Origin: an uncultured Roseburia sp.
Lineage (GTDB): Bacteria > Bacillota > Clostridia > Lachnospirales > Lachnospiraceae
Assembly: GCA_947564465.1 (NCBI GenBank)
Contig: CANOCV010000029.1
Coordinates: 1-35,590 of the forward strand
Length of the DNA: 35,590 bases
Direction: 5' to 3'
A model generated the notes under the pieces. It did no database searches. It saw only the letters and a program-made list of their open reading frames with translations, and was not told the origin of the DNA. Shown here in pieces: positions 27,402 to 34,848 of this stretch; position 1 is the first letter of the stretch, and each line of letters opens with the position of its first letter. The position numbers and the translations under genes are program-made.

Positions 27402-28277
27402 ATGCACAGTTATTTAAGAGCAATTGGATTTCACGATATGAATAAAAAAGAAATAGATCAATTGATAAACGAGATTATAAACAATCCGGATCAATTAGAG
27501 ATTACAAAAGATTCAAAGAATCAGGATTTTGCTATTTATACAAAATCTTTCAGCGATTTATTTGGAATTCATGTTTGTGGAGAATATCATAAAAACGAAT
27601 CTTTTCAGGCAGAATACTACGTCCCTTATTTTACCGGCAGGGAGATAACTACATATGAGAATGTAGATATTGAAAAGCATATTGAAAAAGAATCTTATGC
27701 CGGAATTTGCGATGAACTGAAGCTGGGGATTACTTTGATTTTTTATCTTCAGAATATTTCAGATTTTCTTACAGAAAAAAAACTAAAGAATCAAATTTAC
27801 GGAATTTCTACAACCTTGTCAGCCCTGTCTTTAGAAGGAAGAATTTTGCTTCCGATTCGCAAGGACGAGGGACAGGTGCGCAGAATAGAAAAAAATAATC
27901 AGAACAGAAGTCATTTGATTGCGGCGGCAAGAGAGGGAGATGAAGACGCAATTGAAAATCTTACGCTTGAAGATATTGATATGTACTCTATGATTACAAA
28001 GAGAGTGGAGCGTGAGGATGTTTTAAGTATTGTAGATACTTATTTTATGCCATATGGCGTGGAAAGTGATCAGTATTCTATCCTGGGAATTATTTTGGAT
28101 TGCAATACTGTTATCAATAAATTAACCGGTCAAAAAGTCTATATTATGACGATTGACTGTAATGACCTGGTGTATGATGTCTGCATTAATTCTGAAGATC
28201 TTTTAGGAGAACCTTCTGTCGGAAGGCGTTTTAAAGGAAATATCTGGATGCAGGGATATCTGAATTTCAGGGAGTAA
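27402..28277 (+). CDS. DUF3881 family protein
   Basis: This 291-residue soluble protein begins MHSYLRAIGFHDM, the characteristic start of DUF3881 proteins, which I associate mainly with Lachnospiraceae. It has no signal peptide or membrane helix, and no catalytic motif is visible. The middle (about 75-130) and C-terminal (about 205-285) parts look like mixed alpha/beta domains. A strong GAAGGGGGG precedes the ATG and a clear promoter lies upstream. tRNA-Arg begins 6 bases after the stop. Function unknown. Confidence 0.8.
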   Translation: MHSYLRAIGFHDMNKKEIDQLINEIINNPDQLEITKDSKNQDFAIYTKSFSDLFGIHVCGEYHKNESFQAEYYVPYFTGREITTYENVDIEKHIEKESYAGICDELKLGITLIFYLQNISDFLTEKKLKNQIYGISTTLSALSLEGRILLPIRKDEGQVRRIEKNNQNRSHLIAAAREGDEDAIENLTLEDIDMYSMITKRVEREDVLSIVDTYFMPYGVESDQYSILGIILDCNTVINKLTGQKVYIMTIDCNDLVYDVCINSEDLLGEPSVGRRFKGNIWMQGYLNFRE

Positions 28278-28283
28278 TTTTTT

Positions 28284-28357
28284 GCATCTATAGCTCAGCA
28301 GGATAGAGCGACCGCCTCCTAAGCGGTAGGCCGCTGGTTCGAATCCAGTTAGATGCA
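28284..28357 (+). tRNA. tRNA-Arg (anticodon CCT)
   Basis: A complete cloverleaf: acceptor stem GCATCTA/TAGATGC (28284-28290 with 28350-28356), D arm with AGCTCAGCAGGATAGAGC, anticodon arm ACCGC-CTCCTAA-GCGGT giving CCT, and T arm with GGTTCGAATCC. CCA is not encoded. It lies 6 bases after the DUF3881 stop and 36 before the next start codon, and no separate promoter is visible, so it may be cut out of the longer transcript. Confidence 0.95.
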
Positions 28358-28393
28358 TTATAGGAAGTACCGAAAATCAAGGAGGATTTTACA

Positions 28394-29587
28394 ATGGAAA
28401 AAAATGATTCTAACAAATCACACGGCAAAAAGAATACTGGAAAGATTCGGATTGCCTTTTCAGCAATGATAGCCTTTGTTTTATTTTTAGCAGAAATATA
28501 CATGATGATTAATTCATATGAATATTTTGAAGGTCTTGTTGCTGTGACAGTGCTTTTAATTGCAGTAATTTACATTCTTGTTGTTTCGGTTATCCAAGTG
28601 AATTATGAAAAAGAACAGAATTTGTTAGATGAGTTTGATAACATTTTTAATTCTGAAAAAGCAACTTATATTCTTTTGAAAAAAAATTTTGAAGAGTTTA
28701 ATGAGCGTTTAGCATTTTTGGAAGATAATACGAAAACTCCAACGGAAGAAATTATTGCGGCACAAAAGGCAATTGCGAAAGTGAATATCAGCCGCAACAA
28801 AGAAAATACAGATGCATTGATGAATTCAAACAGCAAAATGATCAATAAAATTTCTGATTTTGAGGAAATGATTATCTCGAATAATGATAAGCTTTTACAG
28901 CAGCAGCGTCTTATCATTGATCAGGCAAATAAAGAGATTCTGATGAAACAGCAGGAAGCAATGGCGAGAATGCGGGAATTAGAATTATCTGTTAAAAATC
29001 AAATTCTTCAATCGGTTGGTATGGCTGCGCAATCTAAGAAAGATTTTGAGTCGACATCAAGCCTTGTTAAAGACGAACCGTCATTTGGCGGGTTTGACGA
29101 TGCGGATAATCTGAATATGTCATTGGATTTTAATGATGAAATTATGATTAATGATGTAGATGTATCAGAGAATATCGGAGAAAGTGAACCGGAGATAGGA
29201 GTATTTGAAGATGAAGAGCCGGTTATAGATTTAGAGGATGAATTGGTTTTAGATTCGGAAGATGATTTAATGGCGGGATTAGAAGATGATCCGTCTGCGA
29301 TTTTATTTAGTGATGCAGATATAGACAATGAGAATGTATCAACGGAAGCACAGGAAACAGGAGCGCTAAAAGAAGCGGAAAAAGCAGAAAAAGCAGAGGA
29401 AATAAAAGAGGCGGAAGTAGTACAGGAAACAGAGGAAGTAAAAGAGGCGGAGGCTATACAAGAAGCAGAGGAGATAGAAAAAACGGAGGAGCCTGCACAG
29501 CAGGTTAAGGCTCCTGAATTGGATTTATCAGATCCGAATAAAGTTATGTCGCCGGATGATATTGCCGCTTTACTTGCAAGTATGTAG
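28394..29587 (+). CDS. Two-TM coiled-coil protein with acidic repeats and a C-terminal MSPDDIAALLASM motif
   Basis: I do not recognise this 397-residue protein. It has a basic N-terminus, two membrane helices (about 18-38 and 48-68), a long coiled coil (about 70-215), an acidic low-complexity region (about 225-370) with degenerate EAEKAEE/IKEAE/VQETEEVKEAEA repeats, and the ending DPNKVMSPDDIAALLASM. That ending resembles the short SQDEIDALL motif at the N-terminus of FliM/FliN-type switch proteins, which may be coincidence. AAGGAGG precedes the ATG. It follows tRNA-Arg and precedes tRNA-Lys. It could act as a membrane-tethered scaffold; this is inference. Confidence 0.55.
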   Translation: MEKNDSNKSHGKKNTGKIRIAFSAMIAFVLFLAEIYMMINSYEYFEGLVAVTVLLIAVIYILVVSVIQVNYEKEQNLLDEFDNIFNSEKATYILLKKNFEEFNERLAFLEDNTKTPTEEIIAAQKAIAKVNISRNKENTDALMNSNSKMINKISDFEEMIISNNDKLLQQQRLIIDQANKEILMKQQEAMARMRELELSVKNQILQSVGMAAQSKKDFESTSSLVKDEPSFGGFDDADNLNMSLDFNDEIMINDVDVSENIGESEPEIGVFEDEEPVIDLEDELVLDSEDDLMAGLEDDPSAILFSDADIDNENVSTEAQETGALKEAEKAEKAEEIKEAEVVQETEEVKEAEAIQEAEEIEKTEEPAQQVKAPELDLSDPNKVMSPDDIAALLASM

Positions 29588-29597
29588 ATTTAATTTT

Positions 29598-29627
29598 TAT
29601 AACGGGTCACAGAACTGACCTGTTATA
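29598..29627 (+). terminator. Hairpin after the coiled-coil membrane protein gene
   Basis: TATAACGGGTCA (29598-29609) pairs with TGACCTGTTATA (29616-29627), 12 pairs with one G-T. The right arm can instead pair with TAACAGGTC at 29642-29650 (perfect 9 bp), so two exclusive folds exist. The following T/A stretch is a poor T-run, so termination is only probable. An A8GCTTGCT8 hairpin-like run follows at about 29705-29726. Confidence 0.5.
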
Positions 29628-29714
29628 ATTTAAAAAAATAGTAACAGGTCGGCCGGCTATTCTATCAGCTATGGATGAACTGTTAAAAAAATATAAAAAA
29701 TTATAAAAAAAAGC

Positions 29715-29743
29715 TTGCTTTTTTTTAATAGATATATTATAAT
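29715..29743 (+). promoter_or_regulatory. Promoter of tRNA-Lys
   Basis: TTGCTT (29715-29720) and TATAAT (29738-29743) are separated by 17 bases, and the tRNA begins 22 bases later. Confidence 0.7.
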
Positions 29744-29764
29744 TATTCTTGCGTTGATAAAGAA

Positions 29765-29837
29765 GCGCCGCTAGCTCAGCTGGCAGAGCACCTGACTCTT
29801 AATCAGGGTGTCCAGGGTTCGAACCCCTGGCGGCGCA
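29765..29837 (+). tRNA. tRNA-Lys (anticodon CTT)
   Basis: Acceptor stem GCGCCGC/GCGGCGC (29765-29771 with 29830-29836) is perfect. The anticodon arm CCTGA-CTCTTAA-TCAGG gives CTT, and the T loop reads GGTTCGAACCC. CCA is not encoded. It has its own promoter and terminator. No integrase or att repeat was seen next to it. Confidence 0.96.
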
Positions 29838-29845
29838 TTTTAAAG

Positions 29846-29889
29846 CACTGTTTTTATGACATTAGGGTCATGGGGGCGGTGTTTTTTTA
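29846..29889 (+). terminator. Rho-independent terminator after tRNA-Lys
   Basis: CACTG-TTTTT-ATGAC (29846-29860) pairs with GTCAT-GGGGG-CGGTG (29867-29881), followed by seven T residues. The middle five pairs are all G-U, an unusual stem. Confidence 0.8.
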
Positions 29890-29985
29890 TATCATAGGAA
29901 AGACCTTGTTGCTGTGAAGTGAACTTTTGTCTACTATAATATTTATTTCATTTTTAAACATTTGTTTATTTCTTTTAATGAATTT

Positions 29986-30023
29986 CCAAAGCTGCATAAT
30001 TTTCGATGAAGCTTTGGTTTTTT
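29986..30023 (+). terminator. Terminator in the tRNA-Lys/lgt spacer, possible end of a small RNA
   Basis: CCAAAGCT (29986-29993) pairs with AGCTTTGG (30010-30017), followed by TTTTTTA. No gene precedes it after the tRNA terminator, but a TATAAT lies at 29935-29940. A short transcript of about 75 bases could run between them; its -35 is poor. The rest of the 441-base gap 29838-30278 is AT-rich with a GC-rich hairpin (30131-30163) and the lgt promoter. Confidence 0.45.
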
Positions 30024-30130
30024 ATATAATATAAGGATAATTTTTTTACTTATATTCATAACAGGTATACTCGGTCTTTTTTCTATTATATTCTATTATA
30101 TTCATGCAAATGGAAGGATATGATAAAATT

Positions 30131-30163
30131 GTTACTGTTTACGGCCCGGTGGCCGCTTATAAC
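30131..30163 (+). repeat. GTTACTG-type hairpin upstream of lgt
   Basis: GTTA (30131-30134) pairs with TAAC (30160-30163), and inside CGGCC (30042 offset: 30142-30146) pairs with GGCCG (30151-30155) around CGGT. It shares the GTTACTGTT start with the hairpin before parA (25041-25067). Confidence 0.4.
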
Positions 30164-30189
30164 AATATTATTATCAATGTAATACTAAG

Positions 30190-30218
30190 TTTACAATATT
30201 ACAATTTTCTATTATAGT
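30190..30218 (+). promoter_or_regulatory. Promoter of lgt
   Basis: TTTACA (30190-30195) and TATAGT (30213-30218) are separated by 17 bases, about 60 bases before the lgt ATG. The DUF1638 gene is probably read from it too. Confidence 0.65.
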
Positions 30219-30278
30219 ATAAGTAACAATAAATTGCTTAAAGCAAGAAGGAGGTAGAAGCGTTTGCTTCAATAATTT

Positions 30279-31052
30279 ATGTTAAATGAAATTCAGATCG
30301 GACCGGTTACAATATATCTATATGGATTAATGATGGGAATTGGGTTTATCAGTGCATATTTTGTCAGTGATTACCGTGCAAAGAAAAAAGGGCTTGATAC
30401 GGATGTATTATTTGGAATTTTTTGGTGTTCGGTTGTGGGAGGATTGGTCGGCGCCAGAGTTCTTTATTATATTGTTGAATTACCAAGTATCATAAAAAAT
30501 CCGTCGATTCTGTGGGATTTTGAATTTGGTTATGTTGTGTATGGAGGAATTATCGGAGGTGTGCTGGTAAGTTATATTTATTGCAAAAAAAAGAAAGTAC
30601 ATTTTATGGAATACTTTGATTTGGTAATGCCTCAGGTTGCGCTGGCGCAGGGGTTTGGCCGAATCGGTTGCTTTCTTGCAGGCTGCTGTTATGGAAGGGA
30701 AACCAAGCTGCCGATAGGCATTGTATTTGAAAATTCTAAGATAGCTCCAAATGGCGTAAAATTAATGCCGACTCAGCTTTTATCGAGTGCGGGAGATTTT
30801 TTGTTTGCGTTTCTTTTGATGGCGTATGCACGGAAAAAGCGTAAGGATGGAAAAGTAGCGGCATTGTATTTGTTTTTATATAGTATTGGACGGTTTTTGA
30901 TAGAATTTTTACGGAATGATTATAGAGGAAGTATCGGATTTTTATCGACCTCGCAGATCATATCTGTTTTCATATTTTTGCTTGGTATATTTATATATGT
31001 ATTCAGCGAAAAAGGGAAGTTTGAAAAAAGGGAGCCGTTTAACGTTGCGTAA
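30279..31052 (+). CDS. lgt: Prolipoprotein diacylglyceryl transferase Lgt
   Basis: This 257-residue membrane enzyme transfers a diacylglyceryl group from phosphatidylglycerol to the lipobox cysteine of prelipoproteins. About seven hydrophobic helices are visible. The signature region reads FGRIGCFLAGCCYGRETKLPIGIVF (about 126-150, cited across the core), in the Cys-rich variant common in Clostridia. YGGIIGG and RFLIEFLRNDYRG also fit. GAAGGAGG lies well upstream of the ATG. It would process the two lipoproteins of the left-arm operon, among many others. Its end overlaps the DUF1638 gene. Confidence 0.94.
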   Translation: MLNEIQIGPVTIYLYGLMMGIGFISAYFVSDYRAKKKGLDTDVLFGIFWCSVVGGLVGARVLYYIVELPSIIKNPSILWDFEFGYVVYGGIIGGVLVSYIYCKKKKVHFMEYFDLVMPQVALAQGFGRIGCFLAGCCYGRETKLPIGIVFENSKIAPNGVKLMPTQLLSSAGDFLFAFLLMAYARKKRKDGKVAALYLFLYSIGRFLIEFLRNDYRGSIGFLSTSQIISVFIFLLGIFIYVFSEKGKFEKREPFNVA

Positions 31053-31743
31053 TGTGGATAAAGGGGAGAGAATTGTTATTTCTTGTGGAATGCTTGCCGA
31101 TGAGCTAAAAAGCGTATATGAGCAGACAAATTCAAGTCTGCACGTTATCTGGATTCGAAGAGGAATGCATAATTTTCCTGCAGATTTGAAAAAAACTCTT
31201 CAGCGGTTAATCAATGAAAATCAAGATAAGGAAGCAATTTTGCTTACTTTTGGATTATGTGGAAACAGTACCCTTGGAATCACCAGTGAACATACAAAAC
31301 TGGTGATTCCCCGTTTTCATGACTGTATCCATCAGCTTCTCCTTGATAATAGCAGAAATCAGAATACTTCTTTAGAGAAAAATCAAGTAAGCGTTGGGCA
31401 TTACTATTTAACCAGGGGATGGACTTTAGATAGAGAGGAGATTTACCAGCAGTCGCGTTTTATTTTGCAAAAATATGGGGAGAATATGGGAAGAGAAATT
31501 TTAGGGAAGCTCTATGAAAATTATGATGAAATTAATGTGATTGATACAGGAGCCTATTCTTTGGAAAACGTAGAAGAACATGCCAAGAAATGCGGCAGTC
31601 TATTAAATAAGAATGTAAAAACAATTCCCGGTTCCACGATAATCTTAAAAAAACTTCTTACCGGGAACTGGGATGAAGATTTTATTGTACTAAATCCAAA
31701 AGAGATTCTGTGCAGAGCACATTTTTATTCCCGCGGGCAATGA
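31045..31743 (+). CDS. DUF1638 domain protein
   Basis: The 232-residue frame matches DUF1638: it begins RIVISCGMLADELKSV and has LTFGLCGNSTLGI and LVIPRFHDCIHQLL. Three conserved-looking cysteines lie in these motifs. Some DUF1638 genes sit near corrinoid methyltransferases, but none is visible here. The TTG at 31045 is chosen, 10 bases after GGGAG and overlapping lgt by 8 bases; GTG at 31054 is an alternative. The last six codons (Tyr-Ser-Arg-Gly-Gln-stop region) come from a copy of the dispersed repeat, so the C-terminus may have been altered by its insertion. Confidence 0.72.
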   Translation: MRNVDKGERIVISCGMLADELKSVYEQTNSSLHVIWIRRGMHNFPADLKKTLQRLINENQDKEAILLTFGLCGNSTLGITSEHTKLVIPRFHDCIHQLLLDNSRNQNTSLEKNQVSVGHYYLTRGWTLDREEIYQQSRFILQKYGENMGREILGKLYENYDEINVIDTGAYSLENVEEHAKKCGSLLNKNVKTIPGSTIILKKLLTGNWDEDFIVLNPKEILCRAHFYSRGQ

Positions 31744-31808
31744 GCCAAGCAGCCGCGCTAAGTGCCCTGCGGGTAAAGTGCCCTGCGGGTATGCGCGGAT
31801 ATTTGACT
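31727..31808 (+). repeat. Dispersed structured repeat, copy 2, with duplicated arm
   Basis: This copy overlaps the end of the DUF1638 gene. CCCGC-GGGCA (31730-31739) pairs with TGCCC-T-GCGGG (31763-31773), ten pairs with one bulged T, the best-paired of the three copies. The segment AGTGCCCTGCGGGTA is repeated directly at 31777-31791, giving 82 bases instead of 57. It lies between converging genes (DUF1638 and trmB). Confidence 0.75.
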
Positions 31809-31818
31809 AAAGGTCCGG

Positions 31819-32457
31819 TTATCTTGAGATAATCATTTTACAGATAGGATTTCCATGGGACGAAAATTTCTCCTCGTATTCCGTCATGATATTCCCTTCG
31901 TTCATTTTTTCGTCGTGATGCAGATCGTAGGTGTAAGCATTTACAGTCCATCCAAAAGCCTTTGTCTCCTCCAGAGAAAAATCAAATAGAGGACGATTAT
32001 CCGTTTTAAATTCGAGGCGTCCTCCTTTTTTTAAAACCTTGTCATAACGTTTTAAATATTCCCCGGAGGTAAGTCTGCGCTTCGCATGGCGGTCTTTTGG
32101 CCATGGATCGGAGAAATTCAGATAAATGTAATCGAGTTCTCCTTCCTCAAAGATTTCAGGTAAGACCTCCGCGTTGATGCAAAGAAAACGAATATTTGGA
32201 AGAGGGTGTTCCTCCATTTTTTGTAAGGCACGGTAAAGAACACTGCCATAACGTTCCACACCCAGATAATTTATATCAGGATGTAAAGCTGCGAGCTCCA
32301 TCAGAAATTTTCCTTTTCCCATTCCAATTTCCATTACAAGCGGATTTTCATTTCCGAAAAGATTTTTCCACTCTCCTTTATGCTCTGTGTAATCTAAAAC
32401 GCAATATTCGCTTTCTGCAATGGCATTTGCAGCAGCCGGTATGTTTCTAAGTCTCAT
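31819..32457 (-). CDS. trmB: tRNA (guanine46-N7)-methyltransferase TrmB
   Basis: The 212-residue enzyme begins MRLRNIPAAANAIAESEYCV, the usual TrmB start, then shows the SAM-binding PLVMEIGMGKGKFLMELAA (about 38-56), YLNFSDPWPKDRHAKRRL (the family signature) and the C-terminal YEEKFSSHGNPICKM. It makes m7G46 in tRNA variable loops. The ATG at 32457 has GGAGG 5 bases upstream; an ATG six codons earlier lacks this. It is divergent from the dacF-type gene and convergent with DUF1638. Confidence 0.95.
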   Translation of the reverse strand: MRLRNIPAAANAIAESEYCVLDYTEHKGEWKNLFGNENPLVMEIGMGKGKFLMELAALHPDINYLGVERYGSVLYRALQKMEEHPLPNIRFLCINAEVLPEIFEEGELDYIYLNFSDPWPKDRHAKRRLTSGEYLKRYDKVLKKGGRLEFKTDNRPLFDFSLEETKAFGWTVNAYTYDLHHDEKMNEGNIMTEYEEKFSSHGNPICKMIISR

Positions 32458-32531
32458 AATAACCTCCGAAATCATTTTTCATTCATTTTACAATAAAAAT
32501 TAAAGATTGAAAAGATTTCTTTTGAAAAGTA

Positions 32532-32560
32532 TTGCACGATAATTATCTAAAGTCTATACT
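32532..32560 (+). promoter_or_regulatory. Promoter of the D,D-carboxypeptidase gene
   Basis: TTGCAC (32532-32537) and TATACT (32555-32560) are separated by 17 bases. The transcript would start near 32567 with a 92-base leader, holding copy 3 of the dispersed repeat. Confidence 0.7.
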
Positions 32561-32577
32561 AGAGATATTAGAGTGCT

Positions 32578-32634
32578 ATTCCCGCGAGCAATGAGCCAAG
32601 CAGCCGCGCTAAGTGCCCTGCGGGGTATTTGACT
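32578..32634 (+). repeat. 57-nt dispersed structured repeat, copy 3
   Basis: It runs from ATTCCCGCGAGC to ATTTGACT. CCCGC (32581-32585) pairs with GCGGG (32620-32624), and GAGCA with TGCCC with one mismatch. It lies wholly within the untranslated leader of the carboxypeptidase gene, ending 13 bases before its AGGAG. Confidence 0.75.
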
Positions 32635-32658
32635 TACCTTAGAATACAGGAGAAAAAT

Positions 32659-34068
32659 ATGAGGAATAAAATAAAATATAGAAAAATGGCTTTGGCAATT
32701 ATATGTGCCGTAAGTTCACTTTTTATAGACGGAATCAATCTGAAAGCGGCAGAATACTGGCCGGACGGACCTGAAACGGAGTCACCCTGCATTATTGTTA
32801 TGGAGGAAGAAACGGGTACGATTTTATACGAAAAAAATTGCCATGAGCAGCACTATCCGGCCAGTATTACAAAGTTTATGACAGCGATGCTGGCTCTTGA
32901 TAATTCCAGTCTGGATGAAGTAGTAACCTTTTCGGAAAATGCAGTATATAAGACAGAGGGTTCAAGTATTTGGCGTGATGTGGGCGAACAAATGACGATG
33001 GAGCAGTGTTTGTATGCTTTGCTGCTTGCATCTTCCAATGACTGCGGTTATGCGATAGCCGAGCATATTTCGGGCACCATGGAAAAATTTGTGGATCAGA
33101 TGAATGAAAAAGCGACAGAGTTGGGATGTAAAGATACGCATTTTATGAATCCCCATGGTTTGACGGATCCTGATCATTATACGACATGTTATGATATGGC
33201 GCTGATAGCCAGAGAAGCATACAAAAATGAAAAGTTTCGGATGATCATAGGAACGGCACGATATACGATTCCGCCCACAAACAAGCATGATGAGGAGACG
33301 CCGCTGCAAAACCACAATGAAATGCTCTATCCGTTTCGGACACTTGGAGAATACAGATATGAGTATTGTACGGGAGGGAAAACCGGATATACGCAGGCCG
33401 CGAACAGTACGCTTGTCACATATGCGGAAAAGGACGGGATGACACTGATTTGTGTCATTATGAATGCGATATCACCGTCACAGTGGAAGGATTCTATCAA
33501 TCTGTATAATTATTGCTTTGATAATTTTCAGGTATTGAATGTGTTAGACCATGAGAAGCGTTTTTCAGATGATAATGAGAATAAAAACGCCGACAATTTG
33601 AATATAAACGAGCCTTTTGCGGAATTGGACAAGGACGGAATAATTGTGCTTCCCAAGACGGCTGAGTTCACAGAAGCAACGCCTGAAATCAGCTATGAGA
33701 ATGCGAAAGAAAATGTAATTGCGACTCTGAAATATACCTTTGCCGGGCATGAAGTAGGACAAGCGGATATTGTCACCACAGGAGCAAAAATAGAGGGATT
33801 TGCGTTTCGCAGCCGTTTAAATGAAAATGATACGGAAAGTCTTTCTGAAGGAAATAACAAAGGTTTTCATTTGAACATTGGAAAAATAATTCTTATAATA
33901 TTAGGAATTTTGGCGCTTGGAGTAATTGTTTATCTGATAAAAATATTCGCGGATAATTTTTATATTATAAAACACAGGTTTTTTGGAAACAGGGAGAATA
34001 AAAAGAAGTATCTGACAATCAAAGATACCAGAAAACACAGGCGCAGAAAGAGGTTTGGACGGCGTTAG
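32659..34068 (+). CDS. D-alanyl-D-alanine carboxypeptidase (DacF/PBP5 type)
   Basis: This 469-residue class of penicillin-binding protein trims the terminal D-Ala from peptidoglycan stems. The signal peptide covers about 1-31. The catalytic motifs are all present: SxxK as S69-I-T-K72, SxN as S125-S-N127, and KTG at 241-243. A C-terminal membrane helix (about 410-430) and a very basic tail (KDTRKHRRRKRFGRR) follow. That single-pass helix differs from the amphipathic tail of PBP5. The ATG at 32659 has AGGAG 6 bases upstream; an upstream TTG would begin inside the repeat. Expression may depend on the structured leader. Confidence 0.9.
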   Translation: MRNKIKYRKMALAIICAVSSLFIDGINLKAAEYWPDGPETESPCIIVMEEETGTILYEKNCHEQHYPASITKFMTAMLALDNSSLDEVVTFSENAVYKTEGSSIWRDVGEQMTMEQCLYALLLASSNDCGYAIAEHISGTMEKFVDQMNEKATELGCKDTHFMNPHGLTDPDHYTTCYDMALIAREAYKNEKFRMIIGTARYTIPPTNKHDEETPLQNHNEMLYPFRTLGEYRYEYCTGGKTGYTQAANSTLVTYAEKDGMTLICVIMNAISPSQWKDSINLYNYCFDNFQVLNVLDHEKRFSDDNENKNADNLNINEPFAELDKDGIIVLPKTAEFTEATPEISYENAKENVIATLKYTFAGHEVGQADIVTTGAKIEGFAFRSRLNENDTESLSEGNNKGFHLNIGKIILIILGILALGVIVYLIKIFADNFYIIKHRFFGNRENKKKYLTIKDTRKHRRRKRFGRR

Positions 34069-34080
34069 AATAATTTATAT

Positions 34081-34118
34081 AAAAACGACAATATTACAGT
34101 AAAATATTGTCGTTTTTT
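34081..34118. terminator. Bidirectional rho-independent terminator
   Basis: A perfect 15-bp stem (34081-34095 with 34103-34117) with a 7-base loop has T-runs on both strands. It serves the carboxypeptidase gene from the left and the ArgR-like gene from the right. Confidence 0.9.
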
Positions 34119-34190
34119 GAATTTTGGGACATTGAAATTTAAAAGTTATTTTTTCTGAAAATATATTATAATATATAAATAATTCTGAAA

Positions 34191-34694
34191 TTAATGCGGT
34201 AGTATCGAATTTAGAATAGACAATAGTTCTGTTTTATTTTGCGTATAAATAATGAGCCCGTTATTTGTTTCTATAATAGTATCAAATTTTCCCTCAAAAG
34301 TAGAAGAAGAGGCAATTAAATGTGTCAGATATGACCGGACAGAAGGATTTGCCCTTAATAATATTGGTTGTGACAAAGATAAGTCTGATACACAAGCAGC
34401 TCCGGCTTTGAGAAGATGTTTGATTTCTTTTTCTTCTTCAAGCTGCTTGGAGGTTTTATTGACAATATAATATCCTCGCTCATCTCTTGGCATATCCATT
34501 GCTTTAATGGCGCGCTGAACCTGCTTTGTCAATGCGTCAGAGGGAGGATATAGAGATTGAAAAAAGGACATAAAATCGGACGGATGCTTAAAATGTTCAT
34601 TACATCCTCTTTCTGAAGCTTCGGTAACAAGGATTCGTTTGATAATCTTTTCGCATTCTTCACGAGAAGGATTCTTTCTGATTCGCCGTTCCAT
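34191..34694 (-). CDS. ArgR-like regulator, divergent
   Basis: The 167-residue protein resembles arginine repressors in layout: an N-terminal winged-helix-like part (about 35-80, with DALTKQVQRAIKAMDMPRDE then GYYIV), a linker, and a C-terminal alpha/beta domain (about 105-165). In ArgR the C-terminal domain carries G-D-D-T, which binds arginine; here the matching place reads ETNNG, so this contact is lost. The ATG has GGAG 7 bases upstream. It is divergent from the AbiEi gene and convergent with the carboxypeptidase. I am unsure of the family; it may be an unrelated winged-helix protein. Confidence 0.45.
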   Translation of the reverse strand: MERRIRKNPSREECEKIIKRILVTEASERGCNEHFKHPSDFMSFFQSLYPPSDALTKQVQRAIKAMDMPRDERGYYIVNKTSKQLEEEKEIKHLLKAGAACVSDLSLSQPILLRANPSVRSYLTHLIASSSTFEGKFDTIIETNNGLIIYTQNKTELLSILNSILPH

Positions 34695-34848
34695 AATTTT
34701 TCTCCATATGTTTGTCGTTTTAAAATATTAAGACATTAAAATCTACTTTTTGTTATATTATAAGACACAAATTTTGTCGCCGCAATTAGAAATTTGTCAA
34801 TAATTCTTTGATAATGGCTATTATTGTATAAATTAGCATATATTAAAA

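Noticed and set aside
29340..29500. Repeats in the acidic tail as a CRISPR or tandem-repeat array
   Set aside because: They are in-frame Glu/Ala-rich codons within a protein; there are no regular spacers.
28284..29837. tRNA-Arg and tRNA-Lys as integration sites of a mobile element
   Set aside because: No integrase, no duplicated tRNA end and no phage-like genes are present between or beside them.
30916..31044. Upstream extension of the DUF1638 gene inside lgt
   Set aside because: The extra 43 residues are lgt read in another frame and match nothing in the DUF1638 family; the domain starts after 31045.
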